From: an uncultured Collinsella sp.
GTDB lineage: Bacteria > Actinomycetota > Coriobacteriia > Coriobacteriales > Coriobacteriaceae
Assembly (NCBI GenBank): GCA_900550195.1
Contig: URRB01000012.1
Location: forward strand, 1 to 64,000
Reading direction: 5' to 3'
DNA length: 64,000 nt
Shown: positions 17,650 through 26,159 of the stretch, piece after piece
Numbering within the stretch: position 1 is the stretch's first letter
Layout of the letters: each line of letters opens with the position of its first letter
Position numbers and translations under genes: made by a program
The notes under the pieces: generated by a model
Seen by the model: only the letters and a program-made list of their open reading frames with translations
What the model was told of the DNA's origin: nothing
The model's database searches: none

Positions 17650-18675
17650 ATGAAACAGTACACGGTTGCTATTTTGGGCGCGACGGGAGCCGTGGGCACC
17701 CAGATGCTCGAGTGCCTCAACGAGCAGGAGTTCCCGGTCGGCAAGCTCAAGCTGTTGGCAAGCGCACGCTCCGCGGGCAAGACCGTCGAGTTCCGCGGCG
17801 AGCAAATCGTGATCGAAGAGGCTTGCCCCGAGGCCTTTGAGGGCTGTGACATTGTGCTTGGCGCTGCCGGCGACGATATCGCCAAGGAATTGCTGCCCGA
17901 GGCCGTAAAGCGCGGCGCCGTCGTGGTCGACAACAGCCATGCCTTCCGCATGGATCCCGAGGTGCCGCTGGTCGTGCCCGAGATCAATGCCGACGACATC
18001 AAGTGGCATCACGGCCTTATCGCCAACCCCAACTGCGCGACCATTATCGGCCTGGTTCCCACGTGGCCGCTGCATCAGCTCGCTGGCGTGAAGCGCATGA
18101 TCGTCTCGACGTACCAGGCGGCTTCGGGTGCCGGCGCCCCCGGTATGGCCGAGCTCGAGGCTCAGCTGGCCGCCCTGGGCCGTGGCGAGGAGATTCCCGA
18201 GCCGCGCGCGTTTGCCGCCCAGCTCGCGAGCAACCTGATTCCGCAGATTGGCGGCGTCAAGGAGGAGGGCTTTACCTCCGAGGAGATGAAGTTGCAAAAC
18301 GAGGGCCGCAAGATCATGCATCTGCCCGAGCTGCGCGTGAACTGCACCTGTGTGCGCGTGCCCGTGCTGCGCTCGCACTCCGAGAGCATCACGCTTGAGT
18401 TCGAGCGCGACATCACGGTGGAAGAGGCCCGTGCCGCGCTGGCTGCCGCTCCGGGTGTCAAGCTAGTTGACGACATGAGCGCCGAGGATGCGCACGACCG
18501 CTTCCCCATGCCGATGGACACCTCCGACCAGGACCTGATTTGGGTCGGTCGCGTACGCCGCGACATCTCGAACCCCGAGGCCGCGCGTGGCATCACCTTC
18601 TGGTGCTGCGGCGACCAAATCCGTAAGGGCGCGGCAACCAACGCCGTCCAGATCGCTAAGCTGCTCTGCGAGTAG
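17650..18675 (+). CDS. asd: Aspartate-semialdehyde dehydrogenase
   Basis: 341-residue enzyme converting aspartyl-phosphate to aspartate semialdehyde with NADPH. N-terminal nucleotide-binding motif ILGATGAVGTQML; active-site Cys in ANPNCATI; downstream GAPGMAELEAQL region and conserved RVPV. The start at 17650 follows GGGGGAAG; an in-frame extension to 17563 has no family similarity. Uses the product of the neighbouring lysC; the product feeds homoserine/threonine and lysine/diaminopimelate synthesis. Confidence 0.94.
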   Translation: MKQYTVAILGATGAVGTQMLECLNEQEFPVGKLKLLASARSAGKTVEFRGEQIVIEEACPEAFEGCDIVLGAAGDDIAKELLPEAVKRGAVVVDNSHAFRMDPEVPLVVPEINADDIKWHHGLIANPNCATIIGLVPTWPLHQLAGVKRMIVSTYQAASGAGAPGMAELEAQLAALGRGEEIPEPRAFAAQLASNLIPQIGGVKEEGFTSEEMKLQNEGRKIMHLPELRVNCTCVRVPVLRSHSESITLEFERDITVEEARAALAAAPGVKLVDDMSAEDAHDRFPMPMDTSDQDLIWVGRVRRDISNPEAARGITFWCCGDQIRKGAATNAVQIAKLLCE

Positions 18676-18687
18676 TGTGACCTGTCC

Positions 18688-18817
18688 GGCGGGGGCCGGG
18701 CTTGGTTTTCAGAACGTCCTCGACCATGTGTGGCGCCTTGTCCTGCTCCTTCGGAGCCGCGGACAAGGCGCCACACTGGTCTGCGGAGTGTTCTGAAAAC
18801 CAAGCCCGGCCCCCGCC
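18688..18817. repeat. Nested giant hairpin, family 1 copy C
   Basis: Outer stem 28 perfect bp (18688-18715 with 18790-18817); inner stem 16 perfect bp (18728-18743 with 18761-18776) with tip GCTCCttcGGAGC. The internal loops are GTCCTCGACCAT and TGGTCTGCGGAGT. They resemble the reverse complements of the copy A/B loops (GTCCTCGGACAT, GTCCTGCGGAAA), so this copy is inverted. It lies 12 bases after the asd stop codon. Confidence 0.85.
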
Positions 18818-18917
18818 TGCGGTGACGCTGCTGCAAGCGACCTGCGATGGGGCCGTTGTTGGTTGGGGCCGCTGGGCTGATGTGGGGGCGCGTGGCTGTT
18901 GCGGGCCCTGGTCCCGG

Positions 18918-19071
18918 CGGCGGCCTCGGCGCTTTGCGCCTGCCGCCTTTTGGGACTGTGGGGCGCGGCCGGCAGCTGCGGCGCGTTGCGCCTGCTGCCT
19001 GCGGGGACTTTGGGGTCGTGCGGCAGCTGCGGCGCTGCGCGCCTGCTGCCTTGGGTGACTCTGGGGTCGAT
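18918..19071. repeat. Three tandem 51-52 bp repeats
   Basis: Units 18918-18969, 18970-19020 and 19021-19071. Each holds a GCGCCTGC-TGCC core followed by GGGACT/GTGACT-TGGGG. Units 2 and 3 are the most alike. 51 is a multiple of three, so antisense frames stay open here, but no ribosome binding site or homology supports a gene. The interval 18676-19128 otherwise holds copy C and no gene. Confidence 0.75.
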
Positions 19072-19128
19072 TGGGGTTGTCTGCACAATTCGCGGTATTA
19101 TGTTGCGGAGTTTTGAAAGGAGCCGCTG

Positions 19129-19707
19129 GTGGTCACGACGACGTTTCCTTCGCCTTTGGGCGAAATCTTGCTTGCCGCTGATGGCCGCGGTTTGACAGGG
19201 CTTTGGTTTGAGGGGCAGGAGCACTTTGGCTCAACGCTTCTCAAAGAAGATCCCGAACATGTTGAAGGCGCCGATGCGGTTTCTGGTACCGGTGGGATGT
19301 CTTCGGTGAGTCCGACAAATGGCGCGGCCTCTTCGGTGCTTGAGCGTTCCTGGGCTTGGCTGAATGCTTATTTTGCAGGGCAGGAACCTCGGTTTACGCC
19401 GCCGTTGCATATGATTGGTACGGCGTTTCAGCGTGAAGTCTGGTACGAACTGCTTTCTATTCCGCGTGGCGAGGTCGCCACGTATGGTGAGATCGCCCAG
19501 CGTGTTGCGGCTCGACATCGTGTACCGGGAAATGAAACGCCCGTTGTGTCTCCCCGTGCCGTGGGGGCCGCAGTCGCGCGTAATCCCATTTCGATTATCG
19601 TGCCGTGCCATCGCGTGGTGGCGGCCGACGGATCGCTCAACGGATATGCCGGCGGCCTCGACCGTAAGGAGTGGCTGCTGCGGCTTGAGGGCGCGTACGA
19701 GGAGTAG
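19129..19707 (+). CDS. ogt: Methylated-DNA-protein cysteine methyltransferase
   Basis: 192-residue DNA-repair suicide enzyme that takes the methyl group from O6-methylguanine. The acceptor Cys is in IIVPCHRVVA and the helix-turn-helix region is FQREVWYELLSIPRGEVATYGEIA. GTG start with AAAGGAG upstream. Slightly long because of a linker at about residues 45-65 rich in Ser, Gly and Thr. Its 3' end abuts a remnant of an Abi gene on the other strand. Confidence 0.92.
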   Translation: MVTTTFPSPLGEILLAADGRGLTGLWFEGQEHFGSTLLKEDPEHVEGADAVSGTGGMSSVSPTNGAASSVLERSWAWLNAYFAGQEPRFTPPLHMIGTAFQREVWYELLSIPRGEVATYGEIAQRVAARHRVPGNETPVVSPRAVGAAVARNPISIIVPCHRVVAADGSLNGYAGGLDRKEWLLRLEGAYEE

Positions 19708-19722
19708 CGTTCGAGTGCTTTG

Positions 19723-19848
19723 CCTGTAGTAGCCGACTTCGACCAAAGCTCGCTCGAGTTCGCTTTGATCAGAGCACTTAAGACCCTTGTTTTCTGTCAA
19801 TAGTGCCATCTGTTCGTTGATGGATATCCACGACTTCTGGTATTTCAT
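19723..19848 (-). pseudogene. Abi_2 (AbiD/F-type abortive infection) gene remnant
   Basis: 42 codons read MKYQKSWISINEQMALL and go on to SELERALVEVGYYR. This is the N-terminal signature of Abi_2 family phage-exclusion proteins (a K-W-I-S-I-x-E-Q start and a GYYR at about residue 40). Similarity stops right after GYYR, where the sequence passes into the 3' end of ogt, so more than 80 percent of a normal 300-residue protein is gone. Recognition is from motif memory. The rest of 19708-20019 shows no gene. Confidence 0.6.
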
Positions 19849-20019
19849 TTAAGCCTCTTGATAGAAAAAGAGCTGGAGTTGCGCATCGTTGAGAGGCTTT
19901 CCAGCTTTAGCAAAACAAACTTATAAGATGCGACGGGCCGCGTCAAGATAATTACCGGACGGCCCAGGAGGCGGCTGGTTGGCTGGCTTAAAACCTAGCG
20001 CGTGAAATGACGCTCCACG

Positions 20020-20658
20020 CTATTCAGCGCGCTTGATAGGATGACGAACCACAGTCTTAAGTTTCTCCGGTGCACATTTGCGTGGATCGGAGAGATAGAT
20101 TTCGTGATGTAAACGGGTGTCTGAGAGGTCGGGGACATAGCCCAGCTCGGTCGCGTATTCATGCATAGCGTCTACGGTCGCCGGTTCGTTGTCGTAGGGC
20201 CCGGTGTGCATGCATTGAACGCAGAGACCCTCGTCAACTTTAAGCAGTTCGACGGCGGAAAAGTCCAGTTTCTTTTTGGTCGTGGCTTCCGCGACTGCCC
20301 AGTCAAAGTCATCCTGAGTGACGAAATCGGGCAGGCGGATGCACGAGATAAAGTTGAAATCGTCCTTGCGTACATAATCGATGTCGCCGCTCGGGGAGTC
20401 TTGCCACCAGAAGCCCTCGAGCGGCGGTACCACAAAGTCGAAATAGCCCTCGATACTCCTTGAGCCTTTCTTTGACATCTTGACGGTATAGGCGATGCCG
20501 TAAAGCAGCGGCAGGGCATTTTGATACTCGCCACCTTCGGTATTTGGGTCGCCCTTTCCGCGAACGGCAACGTAGCTCATAGGCGGGACAGTTACGATAC
20601 TCGGCTTGCTCGCAGGTCTGTAGAGCTCCTTGCATTCCTTCTTAAAGTCGAACGCCAT
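20020..20658 (-). CDS. GyrI-like small-molecule-binding protein
   Basis: 212-residue protein of the GyrI-like (SbmC/Rob C-terminal) fold in its long form. It has MSYVAVRGKGDPNTEGGEYQ near the N-terminus and CMHTGPYDNEPATVDAMHEY near the C-terminus; there is no DNA-binding domain. Such proteins bind hydrophobic drugs or inhibit gyrase, but the substrate is not known for this form. AAAGGCGG precedes the start. A LexA-type box 57 bases upstream suggests DNA-damage induction. Confidence 0.85.
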   Translation of the reverse strand: MAFDFKKECKELYRPASKPSIVTVPPMSYVAVRGKGDPNTEGGEYQNALPLLYGIAYTVKMSKKGSRSIEGYFDFVVPPLEGFWWQDSPSGDIDYVRKDDFNFISCIRLPDFVTQDDFDWAVAEATTKKKLDFSAVELLKVDEGLCVQCMHTGPYDNEPATVDAMHEYATELGYVPDLSDTRLHHEIYLSDPRKCAPEKLKTVVRHPIKRAE

Positions 20659-20705
20659 GTTGGCCGCCTTTCTGCGTATTGGCCTGCTTAGATAGCTGAA
20701 TCATA

Positions 20706-20728
20706 TCATAGAAACGAACAGCTGTTCG
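20706..20728 (-). promoter_or_regulatory. LexA/DinR-type SOS box and -10
   Basis: CGAACAGCTGTTCG (20715-20728) is a perfect palindrome matching the Gram-positive LexA box GAAC-N4-GTTC. On the minus strand a TATGAT (20711-20706) follows within a few bases as likely -10 of the GyrI-like gene. Confidence 0.65.
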
Positions 20729-20842
20729 AATGATTTGGCTGACAGATTGAGATGCGTGCGTTGTGTTTGGCGGTCGGCCTGACCCCATCGATGATTTCTC
20801 TGCCTCCCCGGCGCCTCATCTATAGCTGCCGTTTCCCCATAT

Positions 20843-20876
20843 AGAACCTGCCAAAATAAACCCGTCCCTTTTTAGT
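20843..20876 (-). repeat. GGGAC-type intergenic repeat, inverted copy
   Basis: Minus strand reads ACTAAAAAGGGACGGGTTTA and then TTTTGGCAGGTTCTAT, close to the copies at 28.8 and 31.1 kb. It lies upstream of the ABC exporter. The rest of 20659-20929 holds only the SOS box. Confidence 0.65.
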
Positions 20877-20929
20877 CGGTGCGAAATGGGTAATACTAAA
20901 GAGTTATCCGACCAGATGGGAACCGATCG

Positions 20930-21631
20930 ATGGCTTATATCGAATTCAAAGACGTCATCAAGGCATACGGCGAGGGCGACGCCCGCATTCACGCACTCGA
21001 CGGCGCGAGCTTTACGGTCGAGCGCGGCGAGCTCGCCATCATTTTGGGTGCTTCGGGTGCCGGCAAGACCACGGCGCTCAACATTCTGGGCGGCATGGAT
21101 ACGGCGACTTCCGGCACCGTGACGGTGGACGGGCGCGATGTGAGCTCCGCTAACGAGGCGCAGCTCGTGGAATACCGCCGCGCCGACGTCGGCTTTGTCT
21201 TCCAGTTCTACAATCTGGTCCCCAACCTGACGGCGCTCGAAAATGTTGAGCTTGCGGCGCAAATCTGCCCTGATTCGCTCGATGCCGAGCAAACGCTTTG
21301 CCAGGTTGGCTTGGGTGAGCGCCTCGCCAACTTCCCCGCGCAGCTTTCGGGCGGCGAGCAGCAGCGCGTGTCCATTGCCCGCGCACTGGCAAAGAACCCC
21401 AAGCTGCTTTTGTGCGACGAGCCCACGGGCGCACTTGACTATAAAACCGGCAAGCAGATCTTGCAGCTGCTGCAGGACACTTGCCGCAAGCAGGGCATTA
21501 CGGTCATCATCATCACCCACAACTCCGCGCTGGCGCCCATGGCCGATCGCCTGATCCGCTTTAAGAACGGTCGCGTGGAGAGCGAGACGGTCCAGCAAAA
21601 TCCCGTGCCTATCGAGACGATCGAGTGGTAG
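20930..21631 (+). CDS. ABC transporter ATP-binding protein (MacB/LolD-type)
   Basis: 233-residue ATPase. Walker A GASGAGKTT, Q-loop in FVFQFYNLVPNL, signature LSGGEQQR, Walker B LLLCDEPTGALD, H-loop THN. Q-loop and signature are typical of the LolD/MacB/FtsE group that pairs with FtsX-type permeases. Six bases separate its stop from the start of the next gene, a large FtsX-like permease; the two form one transporter, likely an exporter or mechanotransmission system for lipids, peptides or drugs. Confidence 0.93.
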   Translation: MAYIEFKDVIKAYGEGDARIHALDGASFTVERGELAIILGASGAGKTTALNILGGMDTATSGTVTVDGRDVSSANEAQLVEYRRADVGFVFQFYNLVPNLTALENVELAAQICPDSLDAEQTLCQVGLGERLANFPAQLSGGEQQRVSIARALAKNPKLLLCDEPTGALDYKTGKQILQLLQDTCRKQGITVIIITHNSALAPMADRLIRFKNGRVESETVQQNPVPIETIEW

Positions 21632-21636
21632 CGCCC

Positions 21637-24402
21637 ATGGACCAAGACCGCCAAAACAGCCTACGCCGCGACGCGCAGAACACGGAGCGCGAGCAGGATT
21701 TTACGACCTACCGCACTGCCCAAAGCTCAAACGATATGGTGCCGACGGTTTTTCGCCGTGGCATCTACCGCACAATCCGAGGCAGTCTTAAGCGCTTCTT
21801 GTCAATCGTGGTCATCACCGCGCTTGGCGTGAGCGTGATGTGCGGCCTTAAGGCGGGTTGCGAGGACCTGTGTGATTCGGTTGATGCCTACTTCGACCAG
21901 CAAAATGTCTATGACATTAACGTGCAGTCGACCTATGGCCTGACTGACGATGATCTCGACGCCATACAAGAGGTCGATGGCGTCGAAACGGCCGAGGGCA
22001 TCTACACCGAGACCGCCTACACCGCCGTGGGTACAACGCGCGAGCGCGTGGTCGTGCAGAGTCTCTCCAAGGAGAACATCGATCAGCCGGTGCTCGTGAA
22101 CGGCGATTTGCCCGAGAGCGCCGATGAAGTCGCGGTGACTTCGAAGTTCCTGAAGGCATCGGGCAAGAAAATCGGCGATACGGTGAGTTTTGCCGCCAAT
22201 GACGCGAGCTCGTCCAATCAAAGCGCCAAGGACCAGTTTGCCGCGGGCGATTACACCATTACGGCTGAGGTCCTCGACCCCACTGATGTAAGTTCTGACT
22301 CGACAGTCAACGCCTTTCGCGCTGCTTCGGCGGCGGACTATAAGTTCTATGTGAGCGAGGACGCCGCGACATCTTCTTCCTACTCCGCGGTCCACGTGAT
22401 CGTCGAGGGAGCCAAGAGCCTCAACTCCTATTCGGATTCCTATACGGCAAAGATCAATGAGGTCAAGGGCAATATCGAGAAGATCCGCGAGGAGCGTGAG
22501 AAGGCGCGCGCTCAGGAACTGACGGTCGACACGCCGGCAAGCTTGGATGCGGCCGAGCGCCAGGCGAATATGCTCTTTGGGATTGAGCAGGACAACATCA
22601 ATCGCATGGCCGAGGGCAGCGACGAGCGTGCGCAGGCGCAAGCCGACCTGGACCAGCGCCGTGCCGCCGCCGACCAGCAGTTTGCCGATGCCCACGCCGA
22701 GCTCTCTGACCTTGGTGAATGCACCTGGTACATCCAGGACCGCGGCAATATCGCAAGCTACTCGAGCGTGGAGAGCGATAGCTCGTCAATTGAGGCTATC
22801 GCCACGGTGTTCCCGTTCATCTTCTTTATCGTCGCCGTGCTCATCAGCCTTACCACCGCTACGCGTATGGTCGAGGAGGAGCGCACGCTCATCGGCCTGT
22901 ATAAGGCGCTCGGTTATTCGCGCGGACGTATCCTGTCCAAATACGTGGACTATGCGCTGTGGGCTTGTCTGATCGGCGGCGTGCTCGGCAATATCATCGG
23001 ATTTGTGGGCCTGCCGCTGTTCCTGTTTACGGTGTTCGACGACATGTACTCGCTGCCCCAGATGCTGCTTTCGTACGACATTGTGTCGTCGATTGTGTCG
23101 GTGGCGCTGTTTGCCGTGGGCGTGGTGGGCGCCACGATTATCGCCTGCCGCCACGAGATGGCCGAGACCCCTGCCTCGCTCATGCGCCCCAAGGCTCCGC
23201 GCGCCGGCTCGCGCATTCTGCTCGAGCGCATCGGCTTTATCTGGCGCCGCATGGGCTTCTTAAACAAGGTGGCAGCACGTAACCTGTTCCGCTACAAAAA
23301 GCGTGCCTTTATGACCATCTTCGGTATCGCGGGTTGCACCGCGCTTGTGATCTGCGGTATGGGTATTCGCGACACGTCGGTCGCGCTTTCGCCCAAGCAG
23401 TATGGGCATATCACGCGCTATGACTTGCTGGCGGTTGCCAATCCCGACGATTTTTCGCAGACGTGCGCGGCATTGGATGAGCGCAGCGCGGCCAAGGATT
23501 CTAACGTGACGGTGTCTTCGACGCTGCCGATCATGACCGACAACGTTACCTTTACGTTTGGCGGAAAGAGCGAGACCGTGCAGCTGATCGTGGTGCCCGA
23601 TGACCGCACGAACGACCTGGACGACTACGTGCGTCTCGAGGATGAGTCCAAAGAGCCGCTGTCTTTGCGTGACGGAGACGTGTATCTGAGCAAGAGTTCA
23701 CAGCTGGTTCTCGGGATTCAGCCGGGCGACACGGCGCAGGTCCAAGATTCGTCGCTTAACGTCGCCAAGGTCAAAGTCAGCGACATTTCGCTTAACTATC
23801 TGGGCAACACGCTTTACATGACGCAGAGCACCTATGAGCGCGCGTTTGGGCGCAGCGTTCGCCTCAATGGCATCTTTGCGCTGCTCAAGGGTTCGTCGGC
23901 CGACCAGATTGCGTTTAGCAAGAAGCTTAAGAGTGACGGCTGGCTTTCGATTTCGAGCACGGCCGAGCATTGGGAGAACTTTGAGGCGAACTTCACTATT
24001 ATCAATTCCGTCGTGGTGCTCGTGACCTTTATGGCGGCGTGCCTGTCGTTTGTGGTGGTGTTTACGCTGTCCAACACGAATATCTCCGAGCGCGAACGCG
24101 AGCTGGCGACCATCAAGGTGCTGGGTTTCCGCCGTGGCGAGGTGCACCATTACGTCAACAAGGAGACGTTGATCCTCACGGCAATTGGCGCCGCGCTGGG
24201 CGTGCCACTGGGCGGCTTGCTGGCCGAGAGTTTTACGTACATTTTGCAGATGCCGTCGCTGTACTTTGACGTCGAAGTCGAGCCGCTAAGCTACGTGCTC
24301 GCCGTGGTGCTTTCCTTTGGCTTTACGTTTATCGTCAACCTCGCCACCAACCGAACGCTCAACAAGATCGACATGGTCGGCGCCCTCAAGAGCGCCGAGT
24401 AA
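21637..24402 (+). CDS. Large FtsX-like ABC transporter permease
   Basis: 921 residues with two FtsX domains. A membrane helix at about 48-70 is followed by a large external region with a charged coiled-coil stretch (NEVKGNIEKIREEREKARAQ and beyond, about 280-350). Then come three helices at about 385-510, a second external region, and the last three helices at about 790-915. The start at 21637 (MDQDRQNSL) overlaps nothing and lies 6 bases after the ATPase. Long external coiled coils are common in exporters acting on the Gram-positive envelope. Substrate unknown. Confidence 0.9.
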   Translation: MDQDRQNSLRRDAQNTEREQDFTTYRTAQSSNDMVPTVFRRGIYRTIRGSLKRFLSIVVITALGVSVMCGLKAGCEDLCDSVDAYFDQQNVYDINVQSTYGLTDDDLDAIQEVDGVETAEGIYTETAYTAVGTTRERVVVQSLSKENIDQPVLVNGDLPESADEVAVTSKFLKASGKKIGDTVSFAANDASSSNQSAKDQFAAGDYTITAEVLDPTDVSSDSTVNAFRAASAADYKFYVSEDAATSSSYSAVHVIVEGAKSLNSYSDSYTAKINEVKGNIEKIREEREKARAQELTVDTPASLDAAERQANMLFGIEQDNINRMAEGSDERAQAQADLDQRRAAADQQFADAHAELSDLGECTWYIQDRGNIASYSSVESDSSSIEAIATVFPFIFFIVAVLISLTTATRMVEEERTLIGLYKALGYSRGRILSKYVDYALWACLIGGVLGNIIGFVGLPLFLFTVFDDMYSLPQMLLSYDIVSSIVSVALFAVGVVGATIIACRHEMAETPASLMRPKAPRAGSRILLERIGFIWRRMGFLNKVAARNLFRYKKRAFMTIFGIAGCTALVICGMGIRDTSVALSPKQYGHITRYDLLAVANPDDFSQTCAALDERSAAKDSNVTVSSTLPIMTDNVTFTFGGKSETVQLIVVPDDRTNDLDDYVRLEDESKEPLSLRDGDVYLSKSSQLVLGIQPGDTAQVQDSSLNVAKVKVSDISLNYLGNTLYMTQSTYERAFGRSVRLNGIFALLKGSSADQIAFSKKLKSDGWLSISSTAEHWENFEANFTIINSVVVLVTFMAACLSFVVVFTLSNTNISERERELATIKVLGFRRGEVHHYVNKETLILTAIGAALGVPLGGLLAESFTYILQMPSLYFDVEVEPLSYVLAVVLSFGFTFIVNLATNRTLNKIDMVGALKSAE

Positions 24403-24460
24403 CCTGCCTGGGATTCAAGCTGTAGCGAGCTGTAATGTACCACAACCGCATTTTTGCATA

Positions 24461-24504
24461 AACCGCCCCGCCGATTGCATATTTCGGCGGGGCGGTTGCT
24501 TTTT
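24461..24504 (+). terminator. Intrinsic terminator of ABC exporter operon
   Basis: 13 perfect bp (24461-24473 with 24485-24497) followed by GCTTTTTG. Confidence 0.92.
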
Positions 24505-24508
24505 GCCC

Positions 24509-24755
24509 GCGGGTACCCCAGGGGGCGGCGTGAAAATTCCGGAGAATTCAGCATCCCGGAGTCCGCGAGTGCGGGAGCGGGCGCACAAAAGCGCATTGAA
24601 AGCCTGACTTTGAGCTCCGGCGCCTCGAGGACCGCTCATTTTTTTGCAGAATGCGGCCCGCGGCGCCTGTCTCTCGCCCAAAATCCAGTATGCAGGCACC
24701 CTCGGCTGCTGAATACTCCCAAAAATGCACGCCGCATCCTACCCCAGGCACCCGC
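24509..24755. repeat. MITE-like element with long imperfect inverted ends
   Basis: The left part (about 24509-24565) and the reverse complement of the right part (about 24695-24755) are alike. Both start GCGGGT, share GCGGCGTG and an ATTCAGCA word, and are about 57-61 bases long. The centre (24566-24694) shows no gene. Could be a miniature transposable element or another folded intergenic repeat. With copy B it fills the 24403-24939 gap. Confidence 0.5.
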
Positions 24756-24796
24756 AGCAAGAAGACGAATAGTCTCGGCCTCCCCAGTCACCGTAG

Positions 24797-24915
24797 GAGG
24801 CCCCAGGGCTTACCTCCCAAATCTTTCCGCAGGACGGAAGGATCCCGCCGCGCGAAGCGCACGGCGGGATCCTGACATGTCCGAGGACGATTTGGGAGGT
24901 AAGCCCTGGGGTCTC
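24797..24915. repeat. Nested giant hairpin, family 1 copy B
   Basis: Outer stem 27 bases with one G-U pair (24797-24823 with 24889-24915). Internal loop TTTCCGCAGGAC (24824-24835) opposite ATGTCCGAGGAC (24877-24888), identical to copy A. Inner stem GGATCCCGCCG/CGGCGGGATCC (24840-24850 with 24862-24872). It lies between the convergent ends of the exporter and pfkA. Confidence 0.9.
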
Positions 24916-24939
24916 CGATGAGAGCAGTTTCGGCCGAGG

Positions 24940-26019
24940 CTATTCGTCGCCGAAGCTGATGCCCAGCGCCTTGGCCTCGCGCACCAGATCACTCTGGGGG
25001 TCGACATACTTGAGCTTGCCGGCGACTTCCTCGAGCGGCATGTGGCACATCTTGCCGTCACGCAGGGCGATCATGTAGCCAAACTCGCCGCGTAGACAGC
25101 CCAGTGCCGCCTCGACGCCGCACTGGGTCGCAAAGATGCGGTCCTGGGCGTCGGGCTGGCCGCCGCGCTGCGTGTGGCCGGGGATGGCGACGCGGGTCTC
25201 GCGACCGGTCTTGGCCTCGATCTCCTTGGCGATGTCGTAGACGATCGACGGGCTCGTACGTCCGGCGAGTTTTTTCTTGTACTCCTTCTTGGGCAGCGCC
25301 GCGTCCTCCTTGGAGATGGCGCCCTCGGCGACGGCCACGATGGTAAAGCGGCTGCCGGTCTCCATACGATGCTCGATGGTCTTGATGACGTTGTCCATGT
25401 CGTAGGGGATCTCGGGAATCAAGATGACATCCGCGCCGCCCGCGACGCCGGCGTACAGCGGGATCCAGCCAACCTTGTGGCCCATGATCTCGATAACGAA
25501 CACGCGGCCGTGACTCGAGGCGGTGGTGTGAATGTCGTCGATGCACTTGGTGGCGACGTCGATGGCGCTCGTAAAGCCAAACGTCAGCTCGGTGCCCCAG
25601 GTGTCGTTATCGATGGTCTTGGGCAGGGAGATAACGTTGAGGCCCTCTTCGCGCAGGCGATTGGCGGTCTTGGTGGAGCCGTTGCCGCCCAGCATAAACA
25701 GGCAGTCGAGCTGCAGCTTGTGATAGGTGTGGACCATCGCCGGCACCTTCTCGACGCCATCGGCCTCGGGAATGTCCAGACGCTTGAACGGTGTGCGGCT
25801 CGTGCCCAGGATGGTGCCGCCGCGGGTGAGGATGCCGCTAAAATCGGCGGGCGACATGACGCGGAACCTGCTGTAGATAAGGCCCTGGTAGCCGTCCTCA
25901 AAACCGTAGATCTCGATAGGCTCTTCGCTATTGGTCATGAGCGTTTTGACGATGCCGCGCATGGTGGCGTTGAGCGCCTGGCAGTCGCCGCCACTAGTAA
26001 GAAGACCGATCCTGAGCAT
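24940..26019 (-). CDS. pfkA: 6-phosphofructokinase (mixed-substrate PFK group III type)
   Basis: 359 residues. Phosphorylates fructose-6-phosphate, the committed step of glycolysis. Catalytic PKTIDND motif, IEIMGHKVGW and IPEIPYD are clear. The phosphate-donor loop reads LGGNGSTKTA instead of the GGDGS of E. coli PFK; Asn at this place and the closing GFTSAIDVATKCIDDIHTTA resemble actinobacterial/clostridial group III enzymes. Gly at the position that is Asp in PPi-dependent enzymes favours ATP as donor. Preceded by GGAAGGA. A 16-bp palindrome lies just upstream. Confidence 0.9.
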   Translation of the reverse strand: MLRIGLLTSGGDCQALNATMRGIVKTLMTNSEEPIEIYGFEDGYQGLIYSRFRVMSPADFSGILTRGGTILGTSRTPFKRLDIPEADGVEKVPAMVHTYHKLQLDCLFMLGGNGSTKTANRLREEGLNVISLPKTIDNDTWGTELTFGFTSAIDVATKCIDDIHTTASSHGRVFVIEIMGHKVGWIPLYAGVAGGADVILIPEIPYDMDNVIKTIEHRMETGSRFTIVAVAEGAISKEDAALPKKEYKKKLAGRTSPSIVYDIAKEIEAKTGRETRVAIPGHTQRGGQPDAQDRIFATQCGVEAALGCLRGEFGYMIALRDGKMCHMPLEEVAGKLKYVDPQSDLVREAKALGISFGDE

Positions 26020-26034
26020 GATGAATCCTTCCGG

Positions 26035-26050
26035 GCAAGTTATAACTTGC
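26035..26050. promoter_or_regulatory. GCAAGTTATAACTTGC palindrome upstream of pfkA
   Basis: A perfect 16-bp palindrome 16 bases before the pfkA start. Its TATAAC may also serve as -10 on the minus strand. Candidate operator for control of glycolysis. A CCCCCG/CGGGGG hairpin (about 26063-26086) just beyond may end the upstream hydrolase transcript. Confidence 0.5.
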
Positions 26051-26159
26051 GCATAAGTTTACCCCCGCACACTGTTGATACGGGGGCAAAACGTGTTAGC
26101 TCAAGCGTATAGAAATGTAAGCAACGTCAGGCGAGCGTAAGGTCGATGGGCCTGGCTCC

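Noticed and set aside
18162..19224. Antisense Pro/Arg-rich frames over asd and the 51-bp repeats
   Set aside because: Open only because of composition; repeats in phase with codons but no start signal or homology.
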